This document shows positions 1-7,438 of a stretch of DNA of 9,659 bases, piece by piece. Below the pieces are notes generated by a model, which did not search any database, was not told the DNA's origin, and saw nothing but the letters and a program-made list of their open reading frames with translations. Each line of letters starts with the position of its first letter. The first letter of the stretch is position 1. Source of the stretch: an uncultured Fretibacterium sp. (GTDB lineage: Bacteria; Synergistota; Synergistia; Synergistales; Aminobacteriaceae); assembly GCA_937892105.1 (NCBI GenBank), contig CALAUZ010000389.1:1-9659 (forward strand), read 5' to 3'. A program made the translations under genes and the position numbers.

Positions 1-1376
1 GTCCGTAAGCCCATGGTAGCGAGAGACGTTCCAGGCGCGACAATATTCATTGCCGCATCTCCGGCCATCTGTAAAGCATTGACAGCTATATCTGTGGCAA
101 AATTACCAAGCCAGCTGTCACCGGCAGCAGCTTTCGCATATTCAATGGATTTGTTTGATTCCTCTTGAAGTTCATTAGCCAGTTCGGATGTCGCTTTTGT
201 TGCCTCCTCCTGAACACCTTCATCAACGACGCTGCCGTAAGCATCAAGCTCCCTTTTGATAGATTCGATAGTGTTAAGATCTGCTTGCAGGTCAGCTTCA
301 CTCACGCCATTTTTCTTGTCTTCGTCGTATGCTGCTAATGCTTTGTCATAATCAGCCTGAAGTTGTTCTCTGTCTTCTTCGTATTGTGCGGTTCTTGCTT
401 TCTGGCCTGATTCAAAAAGAAGCCTCTGCGCTCCTGCCAGTGAAGAAGCTGTGCCCTGCACTGCGCCTACTGCTGTGTTTTTAATCCAGTCAAGGAAATT
501 GAACGGATTCTTTCCCCCGTAAATTCTTTCTTGATCCTCATGAAGCTGCTGCGCGTAAGCATCTGCCTCTTCGGGAGTGTCGAACTTGCCGAGATATTCA
601 CCTGTCTCCTCATAATGCCTGAGAGCTTCTTCAGGTGAAACGTGCTTCCATTCCCCGTTCTCCTGAATGACTGTAGGGATAAGAACTTCTTCCCCGCCAA
701 TATTGAAAGACGTTGAATCAACAGTTGAGATTGTACCGTCTTCGTTCTGAATAACAGGCCTGTCATTGAGGTTGATATTTCCCAACCCGTATTCAGCAGT
801 ATTATCTTTCGCCGCTTCATCTATCGCCCTCATAGTATCTGTGTAGAATGAATTGTCAGCGGGCTCCGTTTGCTTCGTCTCAGGCTTCTTTTCTTCCTCT
901 TCATCTGCTTCCTGCATGGAGTAATCGCCGTTCTCTTTGCCGTAATTCTCCCGCACCCATTTTGTGTACGGTGAATCTTCAAACTTTACGCCGTTCCATG
1001 TGCCGCCGCCTGTTATGATGTCTTTATAGCTTTTACCGCTCATCTGCTCACGGAAATAGCGGTTTGCAAACTCTGTCTCGTCAGATTCTGCCTTAGCTTC
1101 CTTTTTTGCGCTGTTTGTCTGAAGAATATCAAGAAGCGCGTTGTTGTTTTTTACAACGCTTTTTACTTCCGGTTCCGGATTCCATGTCTTGAACGTAGAA
1201 GGCTGAGACTTTAAAGCCTGATTCCATGCCTCCTGCTGGCTGTCTATGCTTCTGCCAATAGGCACAGTCCCGGTAGACTGTGCCTGATTGTCATATATCC
1301 CGATGCTTTTTGTTTCAGAACTGCTGCCAGCTCTTCTTTCGTCTAAAACGTCAAGAAGATAATTTTTCTTTGACAT
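1..1376 (-). CDS. Large internal virion / DNA-ejection protein, N-terminal 458 residues (runs off left edge)
   Basis: The reading frame is open from the ATG at 1376 to the window edge, so the C-terminus is missing. A strong GGAGGA site lies 6 bases before the start, and the previous gene ends 12 bases upstream. Residues 1-190 are polar and low in complexity, with an acidic Glu-rich run near 156-172. Residues about 199-286 form a compact module (GNINLNDRPV, then VLIPTV, YLGKFDTPEEADAYA, ending QERIYG) that I recognise as recurrent in large phage virion proteins, though I cannot give its family accession. Residues about 325-415 are charged and helical, probably coiled coil, followed by an Ala/Gly-rich stretch (about 420-455). 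Being last after adaptor, nozzle and fibre, it matches the position of T7-like inner core proteins ejected into the cell. That role is inferred from position and composition. Any enzymatic domain, such as a transglycosylase, would lie beyond the window. Confidence 0.75.
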   Translation of the reverse strand, partial: MSKKNYLLDVLDERRAGSSSETKSIGIYDNQAQSTGTVPIGRSIDSQQEAWNQALKSQPSTFKTWNPEPEVKSVVKNNNALLDILQTNSAKKEAKAESDETEFANRYFREQMSGKSYKDIITGGGTWNGVKFEDSPYTKWVRENYGKENGDYSMQEADEEEEKKPETKQTEPADNSFYTDTMRAIDEAAKDNTAEYGLGNINLNDRPVIQNEDGTISTVDSTSFNIGGEEVLIPTVIQENGEWKHVSPEEALRHYEETGEYLGKFDTPEEADAYAQQLHEDQERIYGGKNPFNFLDWIKNTAVGAVQGTASSLAGAQRLLFESGQKARTAQYEEDREQLQADYDKALAAYDEDKKNGVSEADLQADLNTIESIKRELDAYGSVVDEGVQEEATKATSELANELQEESNKSIEYAKAAAGDSWLGNFATDIAVNALQMAGDAAMNIVAPGTSLATMGLR

Positions 1377-1388
1377 ACTCTTCCTCCG

Positions 1389-2336
1389 TTAATTGTACCA
1401 CTTGTTGATATAGCTGTCATATTGGCCATTCGTATTAGCCTTTTGGAGAGCTGCATAAGTTTGTGGCCCGGCCATTCCGTCTGCCCGAATGCCTAGTTGC
1501 TTCTGAATAGCAGCTACAGTTCCGCTGCTGTAATAGCCTTGCGGTGTTCCGCCGCTGCTTCTGCCGGAAGAGGATGAATCATCAACGCCATATCCCGGAG
1601 GCCAGGAACCTGTCATGCTGAAATACTGATCCGCCGTGATCCTCCCCAACGTGTATGCAAGCTGAGGATTCTGCAGCAGCCATGCCTGCTCCATCTGAGC
1701 GGCTGCAGTGTCGCCGTAAATCGTCTTGTACAGTGAGAAGTCTCCATAGGAGGCAAGCTGTTTAGCCTGATCCATCATTCTTTCATACTGTTCACCGTAC
1801 TCATTCAACAGTGCCGCGGCCCTTGTGCTGTCATTGTCAGAGATTGCTTTGTTTATGTCGGCCTCATACTGCTCCTTTAACGTGAGCATATTACGGTCAG
1901 CTTCATTCAGCGCCTCGTTCTCAGCCTTCTGCAGTTGCGCCTGCCCTGTCTGATACACGTTGCTTGCCGCAAGCTGCATCTGGGAGCCTGCGCCGGTATT
2001 CAAACCGTTTGCCGCTGCCTGAAGGTTGTTGTTCCGCCTCTGTCTCTCATATTCCGCACCGGCTTCATTTCTGCTCTCCTGATACTTTGGACTGATTTTG
2101 TCATAAGCCGCCTGCGCGTCTGAAAGGTTTTTATTATACGATGTCTCAAGCTGTTTCAGTGCGCTGTCTCTCTGAGCGTTATACAGATTGTTGATCTGGT
2201 CAAAACGGGCTGTGTTGTACGCATCAAGAGAAGAGTTTCCTGTCACATAAGGAGAAGTTGCATTTGCCGTAGTTGTAGCAGTTTCGATTGTGTCTGCTCC
2301 CGTCTGAGCGTTATACAGTTCTTCAGTAGTTGCCAT
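1389..2336 (-). CDS. Virion protein with coiled coil and C-terminal peptidoglycan-binding domain
   Basis: A 315-residue protein starting at the ATG preceded by AAGGAGG. The fibre-like gene ends 11 bases upstream. Residues about 40-200 are Ala-, Gln- and Glu-rich helix with probable coiled coil, and contain GLNTGAGSQMQLA (about 111-123), a motif I associate with internal virion proteins of Firmicutes podophages. A Ser/Gly linker (about 253-270) leads to a short peptidoglycan_binding_1-like unit at about 272-300, with the pattern IQKQLGI, DG, GPQTYAALQ. The unit is a single repeat and no catalytic motif is visible, so this is a binder and not obviously a lysin. Placed between the fibre-like gene and the large internal virion protein, it most likely travels in the head or tail and anchors the ejection apparatus to the cell wall, comparable in position to T7 gp14/gp15. 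The wall-binding call is moderately firm; the ejection role is inferred. Confidence 0.8.
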   Translation of the reverse strand: MATTEELYNAQTGADTIETATTTANATSPYVTGNSSLDAYNTARFDQINNLYNAQRDSALKQLETSYNKNLSDAQAAYDKISPKYQESRNEAGAEYERQRRNNNLQAAANGLNTGAGSQMQLAASNVYQTGQAQLQKAENEALNEADRNMLTLKEQYEADINKAISDNDSTRAAALLNEYGEQYERMMDQAKQLASYGDFSLYKTIYGDTAAAQMEQAWLLQNPQLAYTLGRITADQYFSMTGSWPPGYGVDDSSSSGRSSGGTPQGYYSSGTVAAIQKQLGIRADGMAGPQTYAALQKANTNGQYDSYINKWYN

Positions 2337-2347
2337 AATAAGCCTCC

Positions 2348-2956
2348 TTAGCTGAGGATAAGTATGTTGGCGGTAACGCCAGATGACGGTGCCGTCCTCG
2401 CCGCGAATGTCAGTGTGTTCGCGCTCTGCCCTGTGCAGTAGATGTCACAGTTGCTCCACAGCTTGTGTGATGTGGAATCACTGCCGCCTGTCGCAATCAC
2501 GACGTTGCTTGCGGTAACTCCCGCGACCGTCTTCGTCCACGCTGTTGCGCCTGCTTCAAGTGTTACCGTTCTTGTCGTAGCGACAGCTTTGCTGCTGATC
2601 GAGTTAATCAGCGTTTGTAATGCGGTTGACAGCTTAGACAGGGTTACGGCATTGTCTCTGATTACACTTGTGCTTACTGCCTCAATGCCGCTTGTAGAGG
2701 ACAGCTTCTCAGTGGCAATCGTCCCGTCTGTGATGATTGCTCCGCTGAATCCGGAAGAGCCTATGCCAGCCGCCGCCGCATTGATGGCTGTCTCAAGCTC
2801 CGGTATCAGGGTGCCGTTCAGAAATGCCTTGAGGACAGTTCCGAACTGGTCAAACTTTGCTTTCAGCTCTGCGGCAGACAGCCCGTCGTTGTCGTTCGGC
2901 TGATTATCCAGTTGGGATATTACGTCAGTGTCCCCGGAAAATAGTGATAGTGCCAT
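2348..2956 (-). CDS. Small tail fibre / appendage-like structural protein
   Basis: A 202-residue protein with a strong AAAGGAG site 8 bases before the ATG. The nozzle gene ends 13 bases upstream. Residues about 15-52 (LDNQP, LSAAELKAKFDQFG, LIPEL) match an N-terminal helical element that I recognise in many Firmicutes phage appendage proteins. Two short related segments, DGTIATEKLS (about 77-86) and DNAVTLSKLS (about 101-110), are the hydrophobic DGTI/DNAVT-KLS repeats of trimeric fibre stalks. Residues about 125-202 are Ser/Thr-rich beta sequence with WTKTVAGVTASN, CTGQ and TLTF, resembling the C-terminal beta domain found on many phage tail proteins. I infer a trimeric appendage or receptor-binding component. 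The exact site in the virion cannot be read from sequence, and a head fibre is the main alternative. Confidence 0.7.
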   Translation of the reverse strand: MALSLFSGDTDVISQLDNQPNDNDGLSAAELKAKFDQFGTVLKAFLNGTLIPELETAINAAAAGIGSSGFSGAIITDGTIATEKLSSTSGIEAVSTSVIRDNAVTLSKLSTALQTLINSISSKAVATTRTVTLEAGATAWTKTVAGVTASNVVIATGGSDSTSHKLWSNCDIYCTGQSANTLTFAARTAPSSGVTANILILS

Positions 2957-2969
2957 TTTTCAAACTCCT

Positions 2970-4790
2970 TTACTTGACATAGCCTGTCTCTCTGATCTTC
3001 GGGTCGGCAGAGAGAATAATAGCTGATGTGTACAAGTCTTTGGTTCTAAAAATTATCTTCAAAAAGGCGAATTTCTTAGCCTTTATTTTCAGTTTCTTTA
3101 CCTGCGGTTTGCGGTTTGTCAGGAAAGAGAAGTCCTCGAAATTCATATGCTCAAACGTGGCCAACCGGCTTTCAATTGTTTTCTCCGTAAACTCGGATTT
3201 CTTGTCTGTCTGCACGGTGACAGTTACCTTGCTGTGTGCCTGCGGCTTCATGCTCACCCAGATTTCACTCATGAATTTTCGGAGATAGTTCTTCCCAAAG
3301 TCCAGTGACCCGCTTTCCCATACGCAATCAATCACTGTGCCGTCATCGTTCAGATACTCTTCGGACAGGGAACAGATTCGCCCGTCTTCCGTGCCGAACA
3401 AAAGCAGGGTGTCTGTGTTGCACATGGAATGAATATTCAGGCCAGTGTAGTAATACCATGCGTCAGCGGCATAGTTATAAACAAGAGCTTCGTCACCATA
3501 GCAGATGTAGTATTCCTGCCCGTCGTTGTCATCATAACAGTAACAGTCTGCCGCCCTGAATGTTTCAAGCGTCGCGTATATCCTGTCTGAGATTCGTTTT
3601 GCCTGACGTTCATCAATCGTGAGGTTCGAGCTGTACGATGATGTGTTTTTCCATTCGTAGAGGTCTTTCCCGAACAGCGTAAACGGGGAGTTAAGCACAA
3701 GCCTTGCCTGCCCGAGTGCCGCATTGCCTATGCGCTTGTTGATAGGCGTGACATAGAACGCATATTCCTGATCGCCTGTTGCCGTTGTTATAAGCCCGTA
3801 ATGGATAGAATAGGCGGAATCGCTTTTGAAACAGATCATCTGCGAATAGTGACGTATCATAGCGGTAATAGGCGTGTTGCTGTCTGCTACTGCCATCTCG
3901 TTCAGGTCGGGGAAGTAGTCCGCTCTCGGCTTGCCCCAGTAATCTATGCCTGAATAGACAGCCTCGTTCGTGCCGTTCCCATACAGAAACACGGCGTTGT
4001 CCTGTGCGCCGAGAAATAGCTCCGCATTCGTCATACGGCAGACATCGCTTCTGTATGTTCCTGCCGCCTGATAGCCGATCTCGATTGTGTTTACGCCCTG
4101 CGCCGGGGCGGTGTCAAACGTGACCGTTCCTGCCAGCCTGTCAAACGTGTAATCGTCGGGGTCAATATAGCTGTCATCTGCGTTGAGCTTTACATAATCA
4201 AGAGACACAAGGTCTGTTTCGGGCAGAGAGAAAACGGTTGATGTGCCGTCCGGGGAAAACCACACGCGCCTGTATCCGCAAAGTTTGTTGACTTCCTCAA
4301 GCAGTGTTGACTGGTCGCCTGTCGGAGTTCTTGATGTGACGATAAGCGGACGATACCCAATCACTCTGTGGAAAGATACTCCGTCGTACTGGTAATAATC
4401 CTCTCCGTTCAGCACGTAAACTATATCGCTGTACGCAAAGAAATTAACTCTGTTTTCGGTGGATAATGTGCCGAGCATCTGAGGCGCGTCAAGAAAATCA
4501 TCGCCCTCATAGAACAGCCACATAACATTGCCCGATGCTGCAAGCCCTGTCTTTGAGCCTTTTACATTGCCGAACCACATCCCGGCAACAGGAGCTTTGG
4601 AGAACGTGTCCGCAATCGTTTTTGAGCCGGGGCGCTTTTGCAGATTCCAGTCTCGCGTAACTTTCCAGTTCTGGCACTTTGACGCTTCGCCAAGCTTCAG
4701 TTTCGTATCCCCGGCAGGGTTCTCATGCAGACCGAGGAACTTCTCAATCTTGTAGATAGCTTCATTGTTGGAAGCTCTGATTGTCGCCAT
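2970..4790 (-). CDS. Tail nozzle / packaged-DNA stabilisation protein (T7 gp12- or P22 gp10-like)
   Basis: A 606-residue, beta-rich protein whose ATG lies 4 bases after the adaptor stop, with a GGGGGTG site overlapping the end of the adaptor gene. The N-terminus has the hallmark of podophage nozzle proteins: a short strand followed by FLGLHENP, LKLGEASKCQNWKV and LQKRPGSK (about 18-57). A beta unit at about 198-240 (DDYTFDRLAGTVTFDTAP, IEIGY) is a common phage structural insert. The core at about 262-332 (LYGNGTNEAVYSG, DYFPDLNEMAVAD, TPITAMIRHY, FKSDSAYSIHYG) is the best-conserved part of the family. It should sit below the adaptor and close the channel once DNA is packaged. Length lies between P22 gp10 (about 470) and T7 gp12 (about 790). 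Family membership is a recognition call without a search; position directly after the adaptor supports it. Confidence 0.82.
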   Translation of the reverse strand: MATIRASNNEAIYKIEKFLGLHENPAGDTKLKLGEASKCQNWKVTRDWNLQKRPGSKTIADTFSKAPVAGMWFGNVKGSKTGLAASGNVMWLFYEGDDFLDAPQMLGTLSTENRVNFFAYSDIVYVLNGEDYYQYDGVSFHRVIGYRPLIVTSRTPTGDQSTLLEEVNKLCGYRRVWFSPDGTSTVFSLPETDLVSLDYVKLNADDSYIDPDDYTFDRLAGTVTFDTAPAQGVNTIEIGYQAAGTYRSDVCRMTNAELFLGAQDNAVFLYGNGTNEAVYSGIDYWGKPRADYFPDLNEMAVADSNTPITAMIRHYSQMICFKSDSAYSIHYGLITTATGDQEYAFYVTPINKRIGNAALGQARLVLNSPFTLFGKDLYEWKNTSSYSSNLTIDERQAKRISDRIYATLETFRAADCYCYDDNDGQEYYICYGDEALVYNYAADAWYYYTGLNIHSMCNTDTLLLFGTEDGRICSLSEEYLNDDGTVIDCVWESGSLDFGKNYLRKFMSEIWVSMKPQAHSKVTVTVQTDKKSEFTEKTIESRLATFEHMNFEDFSFLTNRKPQVKKLKIKAKKFAFLKIIFRTKDLYTSAIILSADPKIRETGYVK

Positions 4791-4794
4791 TCAA

Positions 4795-5268
4795 TCACCC
4801 CCATTGAGCCATGTCATTATAGGGGAAGTAATTATGATAGTTTCCGTCATCGTCATAATCCCCGCCGCCGTAAATATCAACAATGGATTCGGATTCGGCA
4901 GGCATACCCTGTGCAAGCTGCGCTTTCCGTTCTTCATACAACTGCAAATGCGTAGACGCCATTGACGGGTTTTCATCGTGGAACAGGAGCGCCGCCAGCC
5001 CTTCAGGGAGGACGCTGCGGCAAATGTAATCATCAAGCCCTATTTCCTGATCGAAAGCAGTCAAATACTCTATGATCGGCCTTTTCCCGGCAGCAGTAAT
5101 TTTATATGTGTCTGAATACGGATAAAGTTCTCCTATGAGCGTGTTGAGGATTTGGAGTGTACGATACCTGTATTCGTTGTTGTCGCTTATTTTGTAATTG
5201 CCGTTTTCATCGAGGTTGTCCGTTACGGCAAGGGCTAACTCCAAAACCATTTCAGGTGTTGTTGCCAT
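4795..5268 (-). CDS. Head-tail adaptor (tail tubular protein A / gp6-like connector)
   Basis: A 157-residue, mostly helical protein. Its ATG is at 5268, preceded by TGGAGA at 8 bases, and it overlaps the last 17 bases of the glycosyltransferase gene in another frame, which suggests translational coupling. Features seen are YRYRTLQILNTLIGELYPYS (about 33-52) and SVLPEGLAALLFHDENPSMAS (about 84-104) followed by LYEERKAQL. The LP-GLAALL, D-NP, YEE pattern is what I know from adaptor proteins of Firmicutes phages, which form a ring under the portal. The Gly/Asp/Tyr-rich C-terminus (about 139-157) is probably flexible until assembled. The next gene is the nozzle protein, the usual order in podophages. 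It is shorter than T7 gp11 (about 196). I am confident of the connector role but not of which subfamily. Confidence 0.75.
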   Translation of the reverse strand: MATTPEMVLELALAVTDNLDENGNYKISDNNEYRYRTLQILNTLIGELYPYSDTYKITAAGKRPIIEYLTAFDQEIGLDDYICRSVLPEGLAALLFHDENPSMASTHLQLYEERKAQLAQGMPAESESIVDIYGGGDYDDDGNYHNYFPYNDMAQWG

Positions 5269-6265
5269 AATTCATCTCCATTGTTTTTAAGTCATCGTAG
5301 TAACCGAGCTTCTTCAAATATTCCCTGAATGTAAGTTTATGCATTATTTCTGCATCATTTTCTGATTTGTATGTCTCTTTTGCCACTTTTTTGTACGTTT
5401 CGGCAATATATGAAAAGTGCATTGCACCATCAAGCACGAAAGGCCGAATGCAGGCATTGTAAAATGTCTGAATGGATTCAAGGCTCATTTCCACATTCCA
5501 CATTGCGTATTCTGAGATATTCTCGTGCATGAAATAAAGCCTGCACAAAACTGTTGTCGCAAGATTCCTGATAATCTCTTTATTGACGTTCCGCTGCTGC
5601 AATTCGCCGATAGCCCATGTCATATTGACAACATAGCCTTTGTGCCCTGAACTCCATGTGTATTCACCGTTATTCTTCCTCGTAATTGTGGAAGGGGAGA
5701 AGTGCCATGTGTAAACCGTCTGCGGGATATTGGCTATCCTGTCTGTTAGATTGGAGAGAACAGTGTTAAAGCCAACATCTTCATTCGCTCTTGTATCATT
5801 AAACCGGACAAGAAAACGCTCGATTGTGCGTCTCCTGTACATTTTGCCGAACACCCATACAAGATTGCTGTTATGCGGGAGAAAACTGCCGTCATCAAGC
5901 TCCTCAACAAAACGCCCTGAAACAATATCCGCCTTTTCTCTCACCATTGTCTTAGCCATTATTTCAAGAGCATGAGCGGTTGCAAGAGTATCATCCGCAT
6001 CACAGAAAACAACATAGTCTCCGTCGCTCTCGTCAAGTCCTGCCTGCCTTGCCGCACCCGGGCCGCTGTTAACAGGCAGCTCGATAATCTCAATGTTGAG
6101 AAGATCAAGCCATCTCTGCCGAAATTCCTCATAGCCTTTTTCAGAGCAGTCATCCACAAGATAGACTACGCAATCATCTTTCACGGTCTGCATCGCGATG
6201 GAAGCAAGGAGCCTGTCAAGAGTTTTATGCGCATTGAAGCACGGAATGATGATATCTATGACCAT
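5252..6265 (-). CDS. Family 2 glycosyltransferase (GT-A fold) inside the virion operon
   Basis: A 337-residue cytosolic enzyme; no signal peptide or membrane segment is seen. GT2 motifs occur in order: IIIPCFNAHKTL (5-16), LVDDCS (36-41) for nucleotide binding, NSGPGAARQAGL (66-77), VVFCDADDTL (85-94) with the metal-binding DxD, and ANEDVGFN (160-167) carrying the likely catalytic Asp, then YTWHFSPSTITR (185-196). Residues 200-337 are helical and of unknown role. The start at 6265 has AAAGG 9 bases upstream and places the first strand immediately after the Met, as usual in the family. The gene lies between capsid and adaptor and overlaps the adaptor start by 17 bases, so it belongs to the operon. 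It looks A+T-richer than the capsid gene. Donor and acceptor cannot be read; capsid protein or host surface glycan are both possible. Confidence 0.9.
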   Translation of the reverse strand: MVIDIIIPCFNAHKTLDRLLASIAMQTVKDDCVVYLVDDCSEKGYEEFRQRWLDLLNIEIIELPVNSGPGAARQAGLDESDGDYVVFCDADDTLATAHALEIMAKTMVREKADIVSGRFVEELDDGSFLPHNSNLVWVFGKMYRRRTIERFLVRFNDTRANEDVGFNTVLSNLTDRIANIPQTVYTWHFSPSTITRKNNGEYTWSSGHKGYVVNMTWAIGELQQRNVNKEIIRNLATTVLCRLYFMHENISEYAMWNVEMSLESIQTFYNACIRPFVLDGAMHFSYIAETYKKVAKETYKSENDAEIMHKLTFREYLKKLGYYDDLKTMEMNYGNNT

Positions 6266-6296
6266 AAATAAGAGCCTTTCTGTTTAATTCAGGGAA

Positions 6297-6321
6297 GGGG
6301 GCGAGGAACTTCCCCGCCCCC
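6297..6321 (-). terminator. G+C-rich stem-loop after the capsid gene, candidate partial terminator
   Basis: On the minus strand, 9 bases after the capsid stop codon, a 25-base sequence folds into an 11-pair stem (seven G-C pairs or their equivalent, one G-U, then G-C, G-C, A-U) with a three-base AGT loop. It is followed by CTTCCCTGAATT, so there is no real T-tract. It precedes the glycosyltransferase start by 32 bases. I infer an inefficient terminator or an mRNA-stabilising end that lets capsid be made in excess over downstream genes, analogous in position to the T7 late terminator after gene 10. Confidence 0.6.
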
Positions 6322-6329
6322 GTAAGCGA

Positions 6330-7412
6330 TTAATAAGCGATTGTTGCCTCGTCGGAGTTGAACTTTGCGTTGTTCGTCGGAACGGCAACAGCACGGATAA
6401 TCGCGCCATTGGAAAGATTTGCATAGTTGATTGTCGCGGAGCTTCCGCCTGCGTTGGTTGCGCTGTCGCTCTTGGCAGGATCGGAGCCGTCTGTCGTGTA
6501 GAACAGAACAGACTGTGCAGCAGAAGAAAGGGTGAACTTGTTGTTGCCAGTGTCGTTCGTGATCGTCGGCTTTGCGGTGGAGTAGGCGTTGTTCAGCATG
6601 ACGCAAACAGCCTTTGCACGCTCACCGAGGACAAACGCATCGTGGATGAAACGTCCTTCAACAAGGTCGCCGTTGATTCCCGGAGGATCGGTGTGGATTT
6701 TGTAATCCTTCAGCTGCATCGGAGCAAGCAGTGCGCTCTGATGGGTAATCAGCCAGTCAACGCCGGCCGGGAGATAGGAGTTGGGAACTTTGACAACACG
6801 CATATCATCAATGCGACCGACCTCGCCGCGGACAAGAGCTTTCTCAGCCAGCTTGTCAACATTGAGGAATTCGGGGTTCTGCTTGAGCTCTTTGTAATAT
6901 GCGTTGGTTACCCACATGGTGCGCCCGGATTCGGGAGCTGCCGCCTCGTCAAGAGCTTCGGTGCAGTCCATAACCTTTGCGACGATGTTGTTTTTGTTGA
7001 TTGCGGTGCCGCCGTCAGTCACGTGAGAGCCTGCGCCCCTGCACCAAACTTCAAGATTGTACTTGTCGAGATACGGAGTGATTACTTCGTCAATCTCGCG
7101 GGTGAGGGAACGGTTTGCGCTCTTGATATTGAGCTGCTGTTTGTTGTCGCCCTTGTCAATCGCATAGGTGAAAGACTTGTCTTTCTCGATTGTGAGCGTC
7201 TGGGTGTTGTCCTGCAGGTCCTCGACGTTGCCGTAACGGGAGGTTCCACTGCGGGTGTAGTCGTTCAGCGGGGAAGTGCCTACACTGAAGATTTTCAGTG
7301 TTTTGATGCCGTCAAACGTCCAGTCTTTGGAAGCTGCGCTTGCGGTGTAGGATTTGTGGTGGAAGCGTTCAAGAACTTTGTCCGAAAATTTGGTAACAAG
7401 ATTAATAGCCAT
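6330..7412 (-). CDS. Major capsid protein with C-terminal Ig-like (chitobiase-C-type) domain
   Basis: A 360-residue protein whose ATG at 7412 is preceded by AAGGAGAA. It follows the scaffold gene by 26 bases, as expected for coat protein. Residues about 1-275 read as an HK97-fold coat: an N-terminal arm (about 1-60), an extended strand-rich segment with charged turns (about 65-100), and a late core VGRIDDMRVVKVPNSYLP (198-215), ITHQSALLAPMQLKDYKIH (222-240), PPGINGDLVEGRFIHDAFVL (243-262). Residues about 281-360 are a separate beta domain: FTLSSAAQSVLFYTTDGSDP (about 293-312) and IIRAVAVPTN (338-347) match the CHB_HEX_C / Fn3-like pattern (YTTDGS-P, then AVAV). It is probably displayed outside the shell as a decoration and may bind glycans. 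The coat assignment is firm from sequence plus position; the domain's role is inferred. Confidence 0.87.
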   Translation of the reverse strand: MAINLVTKFSDKVLERFHHKSYTASAASKDWTFDGIKTLKIFSVGTSPLNDYTRSGTSRYGNVEDLQDNTQTLTIEKDKSFTYAIDKGDNKQQLNIKSANRSLTREIDEVITPYLDKYNLEVWCRGAGSHVTDGGTAINKNNIVAKVMDCTEALDEAAAPESGRTMWVTNAYYKELKQNPEFLNVDKLAEKALVRGEVGRIDDMRVVKVPNSYLPAGVDWLITHQSALLAPMQLKDYKIHTDPPGINGDLVEGRFIHDAFVLGERAKAVCVMLNNAYSTAKPTITNDTGNNKFTLSSAAQSVLFYTTDGSDPAKSDSATNAGGSSATINYANLSNGAIIRAVAVPTNNAKFNSDEATIAY

Positions 7413-7438
7413 AATTTCTCCTTATCGGAGTAAGCCTA

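Noticed and set aside
2604..2726. Repeated KLS segments of the fibre-like protein as a diversity-generating target or DNA repeat
   Set aside because: Only two short, diverged protein repeats; no template copy or reverse transcriptase is in the window.
2442..2903. Plus-strand frame of 153 codons opposite the fibre-like gene
   Set aside because: The minus-strand gene has a strong ribosome binding site and recognisable fibre motifs; the plus frame has neither.
7414..7432. CTCC/GGAG hairpin that could mask the capsid ribosome binding site
   Set aside because: Only four pairs around a five-base loop; too weak to claim control, and coat genes need high translation.
6642..7433. Long plus-strand reading frame (263 codons) opposite the capsid gene
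   Set aside because: It is the antisense of a clear coat protein, has a hydrophobic Val/Leu/Cys-rich composition typical of antisense frames, and no ribosome binding site or matching neighbours.
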